Source: Asterias amurensis (lineage: Eukaryota > Echinodermata > Asteroidea > Forcipulatida > Asteriidae). Taken from it: DNA of 64,000 nucleotides. How positions within the stretch are numbered: the first letter of the stretch is position 1; each line of letters starts with the position of its first letter. The position numbers and the translations under genes are program-made. Below, piece after piece: positions 49,701 to 59,523 of this stretch. The stretch is from positions 4,030,001-4,094,000 of the forward strand of contig NC_092650.1 in the NCBI RefSeq assembly GCF_032118995.1. Reading direction: 5' to 3'. Under the pieces are notes generated by a model. That model worked only from the letters and a program-made list of their open reading frames with translations, ran no database searches and was not told where the DNA came from.

Positions 49701-50570
49701 GCATAGAGGACATAATTGAATGCGACACCGGAACCGATAATGACCTCTGGATCCCTAAAAGCCTATCGTTTCTCTGGAAATACGGTGGCAGCGGTGGGAT
49801 ACAACAAAAAATTGTTTTGGCAAATGTGTACATGTACATGTACTTCCATCAACTGTATTTAAGGTGTCCAGATCATCAAGTTTTAGGCATTTTTTACCCT
49901 TTTTGAAGTAAAATTAAAAAAAAATCTTGAGAATTACTGAAGAAATTACAGAACAAGATCTGATTGTGCCTTAATCTGATGTAGGAATCCATTTTTACTA
50001 AATGACGTTTCCTTTGTGATCATTGTGATCACTACTCATGTTATCTTTATAAAATTTTCTAAATCAGAGGGGCTGAAAACACACAACAAAGATCACTGTA
50101 CATATTATTTGAAAGCAACAAACAAGAAAATAGACTACGTACTGATTCTCTAAAACGTAAATACTTTACATATCGTAGGAAAATGGCACACGTTACACTG
50201 AATGTTCAAGAATAAAATGTTCATTGATTGTCAAAATATGTATTAAAAGTGCAAAGAAGTTTTAGTGACCTCACATGTTGATCCTAGCAGACTCTTTTAT
50301 ACCAGTGTGCTTGGTATATTTTCTTTGTATATTAAAAGTGTCAAATAATGTGTGCAAAATAAATGAGTACATACATTTCAATCTATTGTTAGATCAGCTA
50401 TGTGTCCATTTCATTCGTTAACTTTTTGTGAAAATATCTGTGGAAATTATTGTGAAACATTTGTAAAATTATTGAAAGTTACTCTTAAAAAAAAAAAGTT
50501 TATATCTGGTGAAAATTTCCTTTAGGATTCAATATCATTACCCCCCCCCCAAAAAAAAGCAATCTCTAAT
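46780..50570. other. Intergenic stretch between fibrinogen exon 1 and the VWC terminal exon (U4)
   Basis: Repeats the U2 and U3 sequence. It contains the CCGG-flanked TIR element at about 49210-49731. Short open frames here recur in all units without domain features. Confidence 0.4.
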
Positions 50571-50603
50571 CATTGTATTTGAACACGTTATGAAAAGCAT
50601 TTG

Positions 50604-50609
50604 TTTATT
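50604..50609 (-). terminator. Polyadenylation signal AATAAA, U4 terminal exon
   Basis: AATAAA on the minus strand (tttatt on plus), 32 bp past the stop of the terminal exon. The same signal is kept at the same place in all four units. Confidence 0.6.
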
Positions 50610-50640
50610 AAATCAAAGGAATGATCAACAGATATTTTTC

Positions 50641-51041
50641 CTAACACGCCTCCAGGCAAATGGTCGAAATCTCATCGCCGAAAAGAGTGCTGGTGGTGTA
50701 CAAGTCATAGCCGGCACGCGTCATGTAGAACTCGGCGCAGACGTAAGGGTAAGAAGTGCAGGGCAGATTGCCGAGATCACGGACGTACTCCAGGTTTTCG
50801 AAGCTCAGTTTGTCGTCGCCGACCCCGATCGTCTGACTGGCTTGATCGCTGTTCAATGCCTGCTTGATGATTTCTGTCTTAGCGCCCCCGCCGTTTGAGC
50901 GTGTCGCGCTCCAGAGTTTGACTCTCCAGATTTCGGTGCCCTGGATGTTGCGCTCGATGTTTTGTATGTCGACAATCAGTTTCAGGCCATAGTTGTTGGT
51001 GACGCCGTACAGCTCTAGACGAGTTCTGCCGAAGCTTACAT
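50641..51041 (-). CDS. Terminal exon of the VWC gene (U4 copy, exon M); unrecognised C-terminal domain
   Basis: 401 bp last exon. Acceptor TTATCCAG before 51041, stop at 50641. It encodes about 132 residues in phase with the preceding VWC exon (codon split g/at giving D). The domain starts VSFGRTRLELYGVTNNYG and ends ISTICLEAC. I see alternating hydrophobic residues suggesting beta strands, few cysteines (CTSYPYVC, then CLEAC), and no transmembrane segment. I do not recognise the family. It may be a beta-sandwich module peculiar to such VWC proteins. The U4 copy shares TIGVGDDKLSFEN with U3, against TIEVGQDKLRFDN in U1/U2. An AATAAA lies 32 bp past the stop. Confidence 0.8.
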
Positions 51042-51222
51042 CTGGATAAAAGTGTAATTAGAAAAAAAAGCCGAAACAAATGAACAATTTTTAAAAAGAC
51101 ATTAAAATTAAATTTCATCACGTTTAATTATTTGATCTGATCTCAGATATTAAACCTAAAAAAAAAAACCTTCATCAAAAAAGTTTTATTATCTTGAAAT
51201 CCCGCTCCTGGCTATACATTAC

Positions 51223-51402
51223 CTGGACATGTTCCACAGCAGTCTCCTTGGCCTCTAATTGGATCAAGACACCTGACTAGAGAGCAGTCTGTTGGTCCAC
51301 ATGATACAAAACCGTTGGAACACGTGCAGGAGATGCACGACTGGATTGGATCCGCCCACGTCTCACCACTCTGGTGCTCAGTGTTACGATGAAAGCAGCC
51401 GG
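51223..51402 (-). CDS. VWC exon 12 (U4 copy, exon L)
   Basis: 180 bp exon. Acceptor ATCAACAG before 51402, donor GTAATG after 51223. It reads GCFHRNTEHQSGETW, CISCTC, CGPTDC and DCCGTCPG. Ten cysteines. It matches U3 (GCFHRN, CLDPIRG) and differs from U1/U2 (GCFHSN, CPDPIKG). Confidence 0.85.
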
Positions 51403-53001
51403 CTGTTGATACATTCAAAGAAATATTATTACAAAATGTTTTTAAGGGGCGAGTCTTCAAAAGGTTCTGTCATAGAGCTGCTTAAAGGCACTGTTCACGT
51501 TTGGTCTCAAAATATATATTTGCATAAAACCTCTTGGTAACGAGCAACGGAGAGCTCTTGATAGTATAAAACATTGTGAGAAACGACTCCCTCTGAAGTA
51601 ACGCAGTTTTTGAGAAAGAGGTAATTTCTCACTAAAATAATAAAAGATTTCTGGCCAGAAGCCCTTTATTCCTATCTGGAAGCACACGTACAACAAGGGT
51701 GTCTTTTCTTTCATCATTTTCTTGCAACTTCAATGATCAATTAAGTCAAAATTTTCACAGGTTTGTTATTTTATGCTGTTGGGATACATCAAGTGAGAAT
51801 ACTGGTCTTTGATAATTACCAACCGTGTACAGTGCCTTTAAGCACAAAAAGTAGCTTAGAACAACAACATGAGTGGTATTTTATAGAATTTGTGTTTAAA
51901 ATCGCTTTATTATTGAAGTAATTTTCAACTTATTTAAAGGAACGTTACAGAATTGGTAAGAAACAAAATCGCGAAGATCACAGATTTACATAAAAATTAC
52001 ACGGTCTAATAATGATGATAGTTGAAAAAATCCCTTAAAATATTTCTGTCTGAAATGTCATATTTGATGAGAAATAAACAATCTAACTTCGTGTTTGGAG
52101 TTTATCGCTCAGTGAGCGTTTTCATTTTATTTTGGCATCGATGCAATGCAAAATTTGTAATCGACTTTTCACTATTCTCTCGTGACCAAGACGGCGGATC
52201 GATCTCAAACTTCTACAGGTTTGTCTATGCACATGGTGGACTACATAAAGTGTTTACACGGCCAGCAACTGTTTTGTTAGCGAAAACCAATTCTGTAATG
52301 TTTCTTTAAGCAAACTTGACTTGGCTCAGTGGTTTCTGCCCATGCCCTCCCTTTGTGGACCCCGGTTCGGATCAGACCAGAGCCTTGCATTTAGAGTGGG
52401 TTTTCAGTCCCTACCTGATCACAGGGGTTTCCCCCATTGGGTTTTCCCAAGTCACGTAGGGATCCCAAGTCATCCTCAGTGTTGGACTTGTAGAAAGTTA
52501 ACTTTTGGGATTGTCACGTGATAATCAGTCTCTTTTTCTATAGCTTCGACTTGGAAGAGCAATTCATTTTATTTGGTCTGGATTTCTCTCTAGTTTTATA
52601 GGGAGCATGGCTCTGGCCATGCTCCTAAAAAAAAACTATTATCTGGGAGGGATAAGTTCTAAGAGATATTTGTGAGTATTATTTTGTGCTTTGACCCTCA
52701 TATACATGTATGCCTGAATTATTGCGATTTGTAGCTCTCCATTTGGATCGTTTTATTTTGTAAAACAATGTGTGTATGCCAGGCAGCACCATCACACACG
52801 TGTGTCCGTTAGCCTCTGTGTGTGCAGACCTTTTTGTGAACTTTGCGCACTGTGTAATGTATATAGGCTTCATGTAGTGTATACTGTAGTGTTATAACTT
52901 TTTGTATGTTTTCTTTGGGTTGGAAGTATTAAAACCTGTATAGAAGAGATTTTCATAAAAACGTAATTGGCTTAAAGCATTTATTATGATTTGATGGTAT
53001 T

Positions 53002-53254
53002 ATAGCGTTGACCGTGGGTTGCGTTGTACACAGTTTAATGACACAATTGAAGGAACAATTAACTGCCTTTTCTGTCCGTTTCTTTGGAGGTTTATTCACA
53101 CACAACAAGTCATAAAATTACACGAAGCAGAAACCTAAGCCAGAGAGCGCCCTCTCCAGCGAGCAGACACGATCGGCTTGTCTGGGCCACAAGCGTTGCT
53201 CCGAAGGGGAGTCATGCTGGTGCCCCCTACTGGTCGATCGGCACCGCTGCTACA
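53002..53254. mobile_element. Solo-LTR-like repeat private to U4
   Basis: ATAGCGTTGACCG to CGCTGCTACA, flanked by GTATT on both sides (52997-53001, 53255-53259). The empty site in U1-U3 is GGTATTTTGGCG. It lies in the intron between exons K and L. Confidence 0.6.
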
Positions 53255-53636
53255 GTATTTTGGCGAATGCTCGTCCTTTATTAAGTAGGTGACCGGCTCT
53301 CTCCTTCCCGTCTCTCTCTCTCTTACATTAACATTTCTTCTCATTCCTATCCACCCCGTTATTGGCGGTAATTTTGCTGTTCGGTGTGTAATCAAATAAT
53401 AGCAATAAACATTTCTGAAATAAGTAGATAACCACTGGGGCACAATTTTCATAAAGCCTGCAAGCACAAAAAACTGTTAAGCACAGAAAAGTATTGCTTA
53501 ACAGAAACAGATTACCAGCCAGAATTAGTGTAGATTGTTGTGACTGTGCACCACTCAATCATAGCTTAGCAAAACAATCTTGTCAAGTAGTATTTTCTGC
53601 TTAACAGTTTGGGCCTGGATGATTTTTTTTACGTAC

Positions 53637-53825
53637 CTCCACATTTCGGACAGCATTGTCCTGGCTCTGTAACAGGGTTCTCGCAGAACAACGCCGGGCA
53701 TGCAACTGGGCCACATTTTACCTCTCCGTCGACACACTCGCACGTAGAGCAGTCATTATCCCAGGTGTCACCATGTTGGTAGGTGCCTAAACCAAAGTCG
53801 AGTACACACTCCCTGAGCTCCAAAT
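53637..53825 (-). CDS. VWC exon 11 (U4 copy, exon K)
   Basis: 189 bp exon. Acceptor CCGGCAG before 53825, donor GTACGT after 53637. It reads RECVLDFGLGTYQHGDTW, CSTCEC, CGPVAC and QCCPKC. Compared with the copies in U1-U3 it lacks 6 bp at the exon 3' end (two codons after KCG), which keeps the frame. This is the copy contiguous with the upstream VWC exons and is probably the one used by the main gene. Confidence 0.84.
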
Positions 53826-54295
53826 CTGCCGGTAGAAGGGCTAGTCAATTGACCATGGTTTTGACAGCATGAGGGCGCTTTCCACAGGAAATATGTTGTG
53901 CATCACAACAATTCTTTCATCTTATTTTAAAGGCACTGGACACTATTGATAGTTACTCAAAAAATTTGTTAGCATGAAAACTTACTTGGTAACAAGCAAT
54001 GGAAAGTTGTAGATGGTTCAAAACATTGTGAGAAACGGCTCCTGCTCAAGTAGTTTTTAAGAAAGAGGTTATTTCTCACTCTTCTGAAAGCACACACATT
54101 TGTGCAACAAGGTTTTTTATTTCTTTAGTATTCTCTTGCAACTTTGACAACCAATTAAGTCAAAATTTTCACAGGTTTGTTATTTTTATGCATATGTTGA
54201 TATACTGTACACCAAGTGAGAATACTGGTCTTTGACAGTTACCAAACTTATCCAGTGCCTTTAAACAGCCTGTATGGTGTTTGCAATTACGATAA

Positions 54296-54840
54296 GGGAG
54301 GCCGTCTTTAACTAACCCCCATTTACCATCGTAACCCCCCCCCCCCCCCCCCCCCCCCGGATCCTGGTGGGTTTTTCTTTCACCACTTTAATGAGCTTAT
54401 TATCTACAGGTCAATTCACAAAGCTACACTACGTCACACGAATATGCATGAGGTCTACTCAAACAGGCTGGGGCAGTGGCTTCAACAAAGGGACCAATTA
54501 CCGGCACCTTTCTGCAAAGATCTTTTAGAAATTGATACACAACACTTTGATTGCTCCGCTTTGTTATGACTGCTCACTTCACCGGACAAGCCCCAGTCCA
54601 CTGTATATAATAGCCCAACACCTCCCCAACTTCTTTTGTTGTCGCATTGCTTTTATTCAGATGTTAATCCCCCTGGCAAGGGACTGGGGTTTAAATGAAC
54701 CCTTCGGCCACAGCATGACCTCTTGGGCGCTGGTATATTCATGATTTATGCAATCCTTTTGTAAGTGTTCACTGAGTCAAAAGCCGCCGGGATCCGGCGG
54801 TTTACGGCGGAAAATGGGGGTTAGTTAAAGACGGCCTCCC
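54296..54840. mobile_element. Foldback MITE with 3-bp TAA target duplication (Harbinger-like)
   Basis: The ends are inverted repeats of about 27 bp: the left arm starts GGGAGGCCGTCTTTAACTAA and the right arm is its complement ending GGCCTCCC. TAA flanks both sides (54293-54295 and 54841-54843). A 3-bp TAA duplication is typical of PIF/Harbinger elements, which is the basis of the family guess. A poly-C tract of about 26 bases lies inside at about 54333-54358. No transposase is encoded. The edge of the tandem duplication falls in its left arm. Confidence 0.6.
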
Positions 54841-55549
54841 TAATATGAGCAACAATGATTGGCTATCAAAAGTGACTACTTTGCATGCACGCTTCTTAAA
54901 AACTTTTGGATGCTTGTGAGGTGCTTGTAGGATGCTAAGAATGTGCATGTCAAAAGTATTATAATGTGATTAAATTCCAAACAGAATCTGGCAAATTTTA
55001 AGGAACCAATTCCAGGGGTTATGAGCAAGAGAGGCATGCTGGGAAGAAAAAAAATTGCGCGATGAGATCATTCCCCCTGGGAACGAGATTGATTTTATTT
55101 GCCTGATTTGAAAGGAAGACGATACTAGAGGGTTTTTGTTTTTGACGACGGATGGTTCTGCGACGGTAAAGATGACATTTGGCGTCATCTGTGCATGCCT
55201 CGGCTTTGAGGACAGTGGTCCCTCACATTCTAGGGCAGTACATGAGATGAGTCTGCGTTGTGCTGAAAACGACAATAGGGACTTTTCGTTTTCGACGACG
55301 GATGGTTCTGCGACGGTAAAGATGACATTTGGCGTCATCTGCGCATGCGTCGGCTTTGAAGACGGTCGTACCTCAATTTCTACGACAGTACTTGGGATGA
55401 GTCTTCATTGTGCTGAAAACGACAACGTTTAGCTGAAAACGAAAAGTCCCTAATGTTCAGCTGAAAACTACTGATACCGTAACAGAACCATCCGTCGTCC
55501 AAAACAAAAACTCTCTATAATATGAACGATTTCATTGTTTGATACGTAC
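54315..55549. other. Intron between VWC exons 10 and 11, distal part
   Basis: Non-coding. It holds most of a foldback element (54296-54840) and a second inverted-repeat element (55125-55521). The tandem-duplication homology ends at about 54314, inside the left arm of the first. Confidence 0.6.
55125..55521. repeat. Inverted-repeat element with internal direct duplication
   Basis: Left end TAGAGGGTTTTTGTTTTTGA, followed by GACGACGGATGGTTC. The right end is the inverted form, with GAACCATCCGTCGTC then a run of CAAAACAAAAAC and CTCTCTATA. Inside, a block of about 120 bp containing GATGACATTTGGCGTCATCT occurs twice in direct orientation (from about 55140 and 55286). No coding potential is seen. 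Confidence 0.55.
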
Positions 55550-55735
55550 TGCACCTAGGGCAGCATTCTCCTGGTGCCGTGACTGGGTTCTGGCATTCCG
55601 GTTCTGGACACTCAACGTGCTCGCAGCAGATAGCAGAGTCATCACAGAAGCAATCCACGCACACGTCAGTCGGCTGGGTCCATCTCTCTCCGTGGTTGTA
55701 CATGCGATCCTTCTGCATACACTGTCTGAAGTTGG
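55550..55735 (-). CDS. VWC exon 10, with an extra cysteine
   Basis: 186 bp exon. Acceptor TTTGCAG before 55735, donor GTACGT after 55550. It reads QCMQKDRMYNHGERW, CVDCFC, ICCEHVEC and ECCPRC. Eleven cysteines are visible rather than ten because of the adjacent pair in ICCEHVEC, so one may be unpaired or bridge to another module. Phase 1 at both ends. Confidence 0.84.
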
Positions 55736-55879
55736 CTGCAAAGGAACAAGTCGCTTGATTAAAATTAGTGTCTTCAAATTTGTGGTGTGTCGTGACCGAC
55801 TGGTTTACTGCGTAGGTCTAAAGTTCTGACGCCTGAAACATCAGAGTGTTGGTTCTCCTCTAGCTAAGGAGAAGGTAAC

Positions 55880-56290
55880 AATGTAGTAGTCCAGCGGTCT
55901 AGGTCACAGGACACCAAAGCTCACAGGGCCCAATCTCATGGCTCTGCTTACCGTAAGCACAGAATCGGCGCTTACGGAAGCAGGGAATTCTGTGCTTACG
56001 GCAAGCGTATTTCACGGGTTAGCAGCGAATTGTGGCTTCTGCGCATTCGTACTCTTCATTACTAGGCATTCTACGCTTACAAGGCTAGTGCAAAAATTTG
56101 GCGCTTGCACGAATCACGATCGTAAGCGCAGAATACGGCGGTAAGCAGAGCCATGAAATTGGGCCCTGGTGTTGTCAGCAGCTGAGTGTGGGTTCGAATC
56201 TCGGTCATGACACTTGTATCCAAGAGAAAGGCACTTAACCATGATTAATGTGAACCTGAGGGGATTCAAACTGTATTGTGTTGGATTACA
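55880..56290 (+). mobile_element. tRNA-derived SINE interrupted by a MITE
   Basis: A box-B-like GGTTCGAATCTC at about 56191 follows a tRNA-like stretch that is split by the MITE at 55925-56167. Downstream lies GTATCCAAGAGAAAGGCACT followed by TAACC, a conserved-looking SINE body. Box A is less clear. The ends were not defined, so coordinates are approximate. Confidence 0.5.
55925..56167. mobile_element. Foldback MITE (AGGGCCCAAT... family) inside a SINE
   Basis: 243 bp near-palindrome. It starts AGGGCCCAATCTCATGGCTC and ends with the inverse, GAGCCATGAAATTGGGCCCT. The interior also folds (runs of GTAAGCACAGAAT and complement). It splits the tRNA-like head of a SINE. Confidence 0.65.
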
Positions 56291-56521
56291 CCCCTTATCA
56301 CCATTGCTTGGGATTATTTGCTCCCCAAGGAGTTGAGAAAGTTAGAGGAATGGTAAAACAAAAATAAGCCCGATGGTGAAGAGGGATAATAATGTAGTTT
56401 GTTTTAACCCTTACACTGATGTGTACCAAGCATTGATACTCAGAACTTTTCCAGAGTTCTGTGAAAAAAAGCCACAGGTAAATCACTTTATTAAGTAAGA
56501 GTAAAGAGTGCCACATAATCC

Positions 56522-56710
56522 AACATGGGTAGGAATACTTACTTGGGCACTAGGGGCTACATTTGCATGGGGCCAAAAGTAGTGCTCCATCAATCCAACA
56601 TGGGTAAGAATACTTACTTGGGCACTAGGGGCTACATTTGCCAGGGGCCAAAAGCAGTGCCACATAACTCCAACATGGGTAAGAATACTTACTTGGGCAC
56701 TGTGGACAGC
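56522..56710. repeat. About 66-bp tandem triplication over the exon 9 donor
   Basis: Three direct copies of a unit containing CCAACATGGGTAAGAATACT and CTTGGGCACT. The right-most copy overlaps the true 3' end of VWC exon 9. The two left copies are intronic and carry pseudo-donors in the same sense. Confidence 0.8.
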
Positions 56711-56875
56711 ATTTGCCCGGGATGGTGACGAGATCCAAGTCGCATTGTACAGGGGCACAGTCCTCGACCATGCACAAGACCTCTCCATTGACACACTCAC
56801 AACTCTCGCAGTCTGTAGGTTTCCATGTCTCACCAGTCTGGTATAGCTTGTTCTCATAGTTGCAAATAGCAACAT
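56693..56875 (-). CDS. VWC exon 9
   Basis: 183 bp exon. Acceptor ACCACAG before 56875, donor GTAAGT after 56693. It reads CNYENKLYQTGETW, CESCEC, CMVEDC and KCCPQCP. Ten cysteines. The last bases of the exon and its donor are repeated twice more just downstream (56522-56680), giving three near-identical donor contexts. Confidence 0.85.
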
Positions 56876-57280
56876 CTGTGGTTTAAGAAACAACATTTTT
56901 GTTTTAAGGTTTTGTTTTGTTTTTGATGTTCCCGATTGAACTCTCTCCTACTGTCTTTTAAAAAATAATATTTGTTAAATATTTATTGAGCTGTTTATCT
57001 TTTGAGAAGGATGATGTTTTTTTTTATTTATTGAATTAAATTGAATGTTTGTGGTGGAGCAAAATTGTCTGCTTAAGCAGCTCTATGAAATTGGGTGCAG
57101 AATGTTTGCTACATTTCTGATAATAAACTCAGGGAGTTTTCCAGACTAAATGCCCTTTCAACACTACTCAGAAGCATATTGTGCCACAGCACCTTTTAAA
57201 CCATTACATGAGGCTATAAAATAAGAGTAAGTCTCATAATGTAACAACTCCAAAAACCGTAGGTTACACTTTGCCTTTAA

Positions 57281-57664
57281 AGGCAGTGGACACTATTGGT
57301 AATTACTCAAAATAATTATTAGCATAAAACCTTACTTGGTGACGAGTAATGGGGAGAGGTCGATGGTATAAAACATTGTGAGAAACGGCTCCCTCTGAAG
57401 TGCCATAGTTTTCGAGAAAGAAGTAACTTTCCACGAATTTGATTTTGAGACCTCAGCTTTAGACTTTGATGAGGTCTTGAAATCAACCATCTTTAAACGC
57501 ACACAACTTCGTGTGACTAGGGTGTTTTTTTCTTCCATTATTATCTCGCAACTTCGATGACCGACTGAGCTCAAACCTTCACAGGTTTGTTATTTTATGC
57601 ATATGTTGAGATACACCAACTGTGAAGGTTAGTCTTTGACAATTACCAATAGTGTCCAGTGTCT
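57281..57664. mobile_element. TTAA-flanked foldback MITE next to VWC exon 8
   Basis: 384 bp. It starts AGGCAGTGGACACTATTGGT and ends with the inverse, ACCAATAGTGTCCAGTGTCT, flanked by TTAA on both sides (57277-57280, 57665-57668). It belongs to the commonest repeat family of the window. Confidence 0.75.
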
Positions 57665-57678
57665 TTAAGGACAATTAC

Positions 57679-57876
57679 CTGGGCACACTGGACAGCAACC
57701 TCCTTCCTCGAGGTATGGTGATGCGCATTCTGGTACTGGGCATAAACCAGGCTCACCGCATGCAATCTCGGACATGGTGCAACGACACAGCAGGCACGAG
57801 TCTGCTGGATCATCAAAAGTATCTCCAGACTTGTAGGTTGTGCTGTTGAAGTGGCAGTCGCCCTCGCCTGGTTTGA
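57679..57876 (-). CDS. VWC exon 8
   Basis: 198 bp exon. Acceptor CCTCCAG before 57876, donor GTAATT after 57679. It reads CHFNSTTYKSGDTF, CLLCRC, CGEPGLC and GCCPVCPG. F stands where W is usual. A TTAA-flanked MITE (57281-57664) ends only about 10 bp past the donor, so the intron sequence next to the splice site is largely transposon-derived. Confidence 0.86.
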
Positions 57877-58391
57877 CTGGAGGGAGTAAAACAAGACAAA
57901 CAGCAAACAAGTTAACATGGTATGTTTGGTTTGATGGACACCATGTGTATGTCTACATGCTGAGTAGATTATTTGAGAACTTTTTTGAGATTATTTTGGG
58001 AATTCGGGAGACTTTGCTACTACTGTGGAGAAGGATACTTCTCAGTTCTTAAAAGAACTGTCCTGCTGTTTAACTACATACTACCTTGGTAGAAAGTGGA
58101 AAAAAGGTTATTATGGTTTATTGGGGTGTAGCATAGTGGTGTCTTTCACGTGTGTATTAATAAACACCCCAATTCATAGCTATATGGCGCGTAAATGTAA
58201 GTACACGCGCATATTGACACAACAAATATAACGACATAGAAAGGTTTGCGGTAACACCATGCAATGACTATCTCTTAATGAGTGGTTCTGAGAAAAACCT
58301 AGGTTTTACCTTGACATTTCAATCAGTATGTTCCGATCGTCTTCTGGAGAAAAATATAACAATACATGATCATTTCATCAGCACTACTTAC

Positions 58392-58580
58392 GTTTGCAGG
58401 TCTTGCAGCACACTCCTTCCACCTTCTGTAATCTCTCGCAGTCAAGTACTGGACACGTTTCCTCTTGGCAGTCTGAGTTCCCGTTGTTGCACGTACACGT
58501 GTTACAATCGTCGGTCTTGATGGTCTCACCGTGGTTCAACTTCTCTCCCGTGCTGAGCACGCAAACGGTCAATTCTTCAC
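58392..58580 (-). CDS. VWC exon 7
   Basis: 189 bp exon. Acceptor GCACTAG before 58580, strong donor GTAAGT after 58392. It reads CVLSTGEKLNHGETI, CNTCTC, CQEETC and VCCKTC. The usual tryptophan position is replaced by isoleucine. Ten cysteines. Confidence 0.85.
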
Positions 58581-58681
58581 CTAGTGCAAAATAAAATAAT
58601 AAGCGAGATAAATTGGGTTTGTAGTTTCACATAAATTGTATACCCTTCTTTTGTATAGCAACTTCAAGATGGGCATGGAGC

Positions 58682-58928
58682 CAGGGTCCAATATCATAAA
58701 GCCTGTAAGCACACAAATTTGCTTAGCAAGAAGTTTCTTCCTTAATAAAAACAGGATTTCAAACCAAATTTTCACACGAATGATTTTCAGGATAAGCAAA
58801 CAACAGCTGAATGCCAGCAACAAGCAATATGCAACAAATTAACATTTTGTAATCTTGTTTTTTATCAAGGAAGAAATTTCATGCTAAGCAAATTTTTGTG
58901 CTTACAGGCTTTATGAAATTGGGCCCTG
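58682..58928. mobile_element. Foldback MITE in VWC intron
   Basis: About 247 bp with inverted ends: CAGGGTCCAATATCATAAAG against CTTTATGAAATTGGGCCCTG. The interior contains GCCTGTAAGCAC and its inverse. Related to the element at 5290-5480. Confidence 0.65.
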
Positions 58929-58989
58929 GTTGAGAAGGTATTGCATTCTGCACTACCAACCAGGCTCCAAAAGTGGATGATACTAATGC

Positions 58990-59215
58990 CTACATCCTAA
59001 TGGACTGTGAAGCCGATTTCACAAAACGCTAGTACACACATGTATTAGTTCTATCTTGAGTTAGAACGAGTAAGCCGTCCTAGCTTAGGATGGGTTCAAT
59101 GCGGCCTAACGTCCTCGGATACGGAACTGAACTTGTCCTACATTTGTAAGTCCTAAGATTAATTCTAAGTTAGGAAGAGAATTTGGTGAAATCGACAGCT
59201 GGTGACAGTTGATTT
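58990..59215. repeat. Inverted-repeat element, AGCCGATTTCAC family, copy 1
   Basis: It starts AGCCGATTTCACAAAACGCT and ends near GGTGAAATCGACAGCT. The interior has TTAGGATGGGTTCAATGCG and paired CCTAAGATTAAT/TCTAAGTTAGG arms. A second copy is at 61490-61663. Confidence 0.55.
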
Positions 59216-59325
59216 GGGCCATCGACCCAAATCAGTTAATAAGTCTAGCCCTCACCTTGAAGTGGGAGCCTGTGATAAAAATTTAAAAAAAATGTGATTG
59301 TTATTCAAAATTTATTCAAACTAAC

Positions 59326-59523
59326 CTGGACAGACGGGGCAACAGTTGCCAGCCTCGGTTTGTGGGTTGTTGCATGTGATATCAGCGGTGCATTCGATTG
59401 GTCTACACTCTGTCATGCCGCTGTCGCATGTGCACTCCTCGCAGTTATTGTCCTTGGGTCTCCAGACCTCATCCTGCTTGCGGCTCTTGCCTTCGCTGTC
59501 CTTGCACTTCTTCAGCACATCAG
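59326..59523 (-). CDS. VWC exon 6
   Basis: 198 bp exon. Acceptor TTTTCAG before 59523, donor GTTAGT after 59326. It reads CKDSEGKSRKQDEVW, CEECTC, CRPIEC and NCCPVCPG. Ten cysteines, phase 1 at both ends. Confidence 0.86.

Larger units (their letters stand above)
34590..54314. repeat. Tandem segmental duplication unit U4 (19,725 bp), most complete
   Basis: It retains the fibrinogen C-terminal exons (36518-37926), holds the LTR retrotransposon and continues on the right into the rest of the VWC gene. I take it to be closest to the ancestral arrangement. It lacks the Penelope-like element. Confidence 0.82.
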
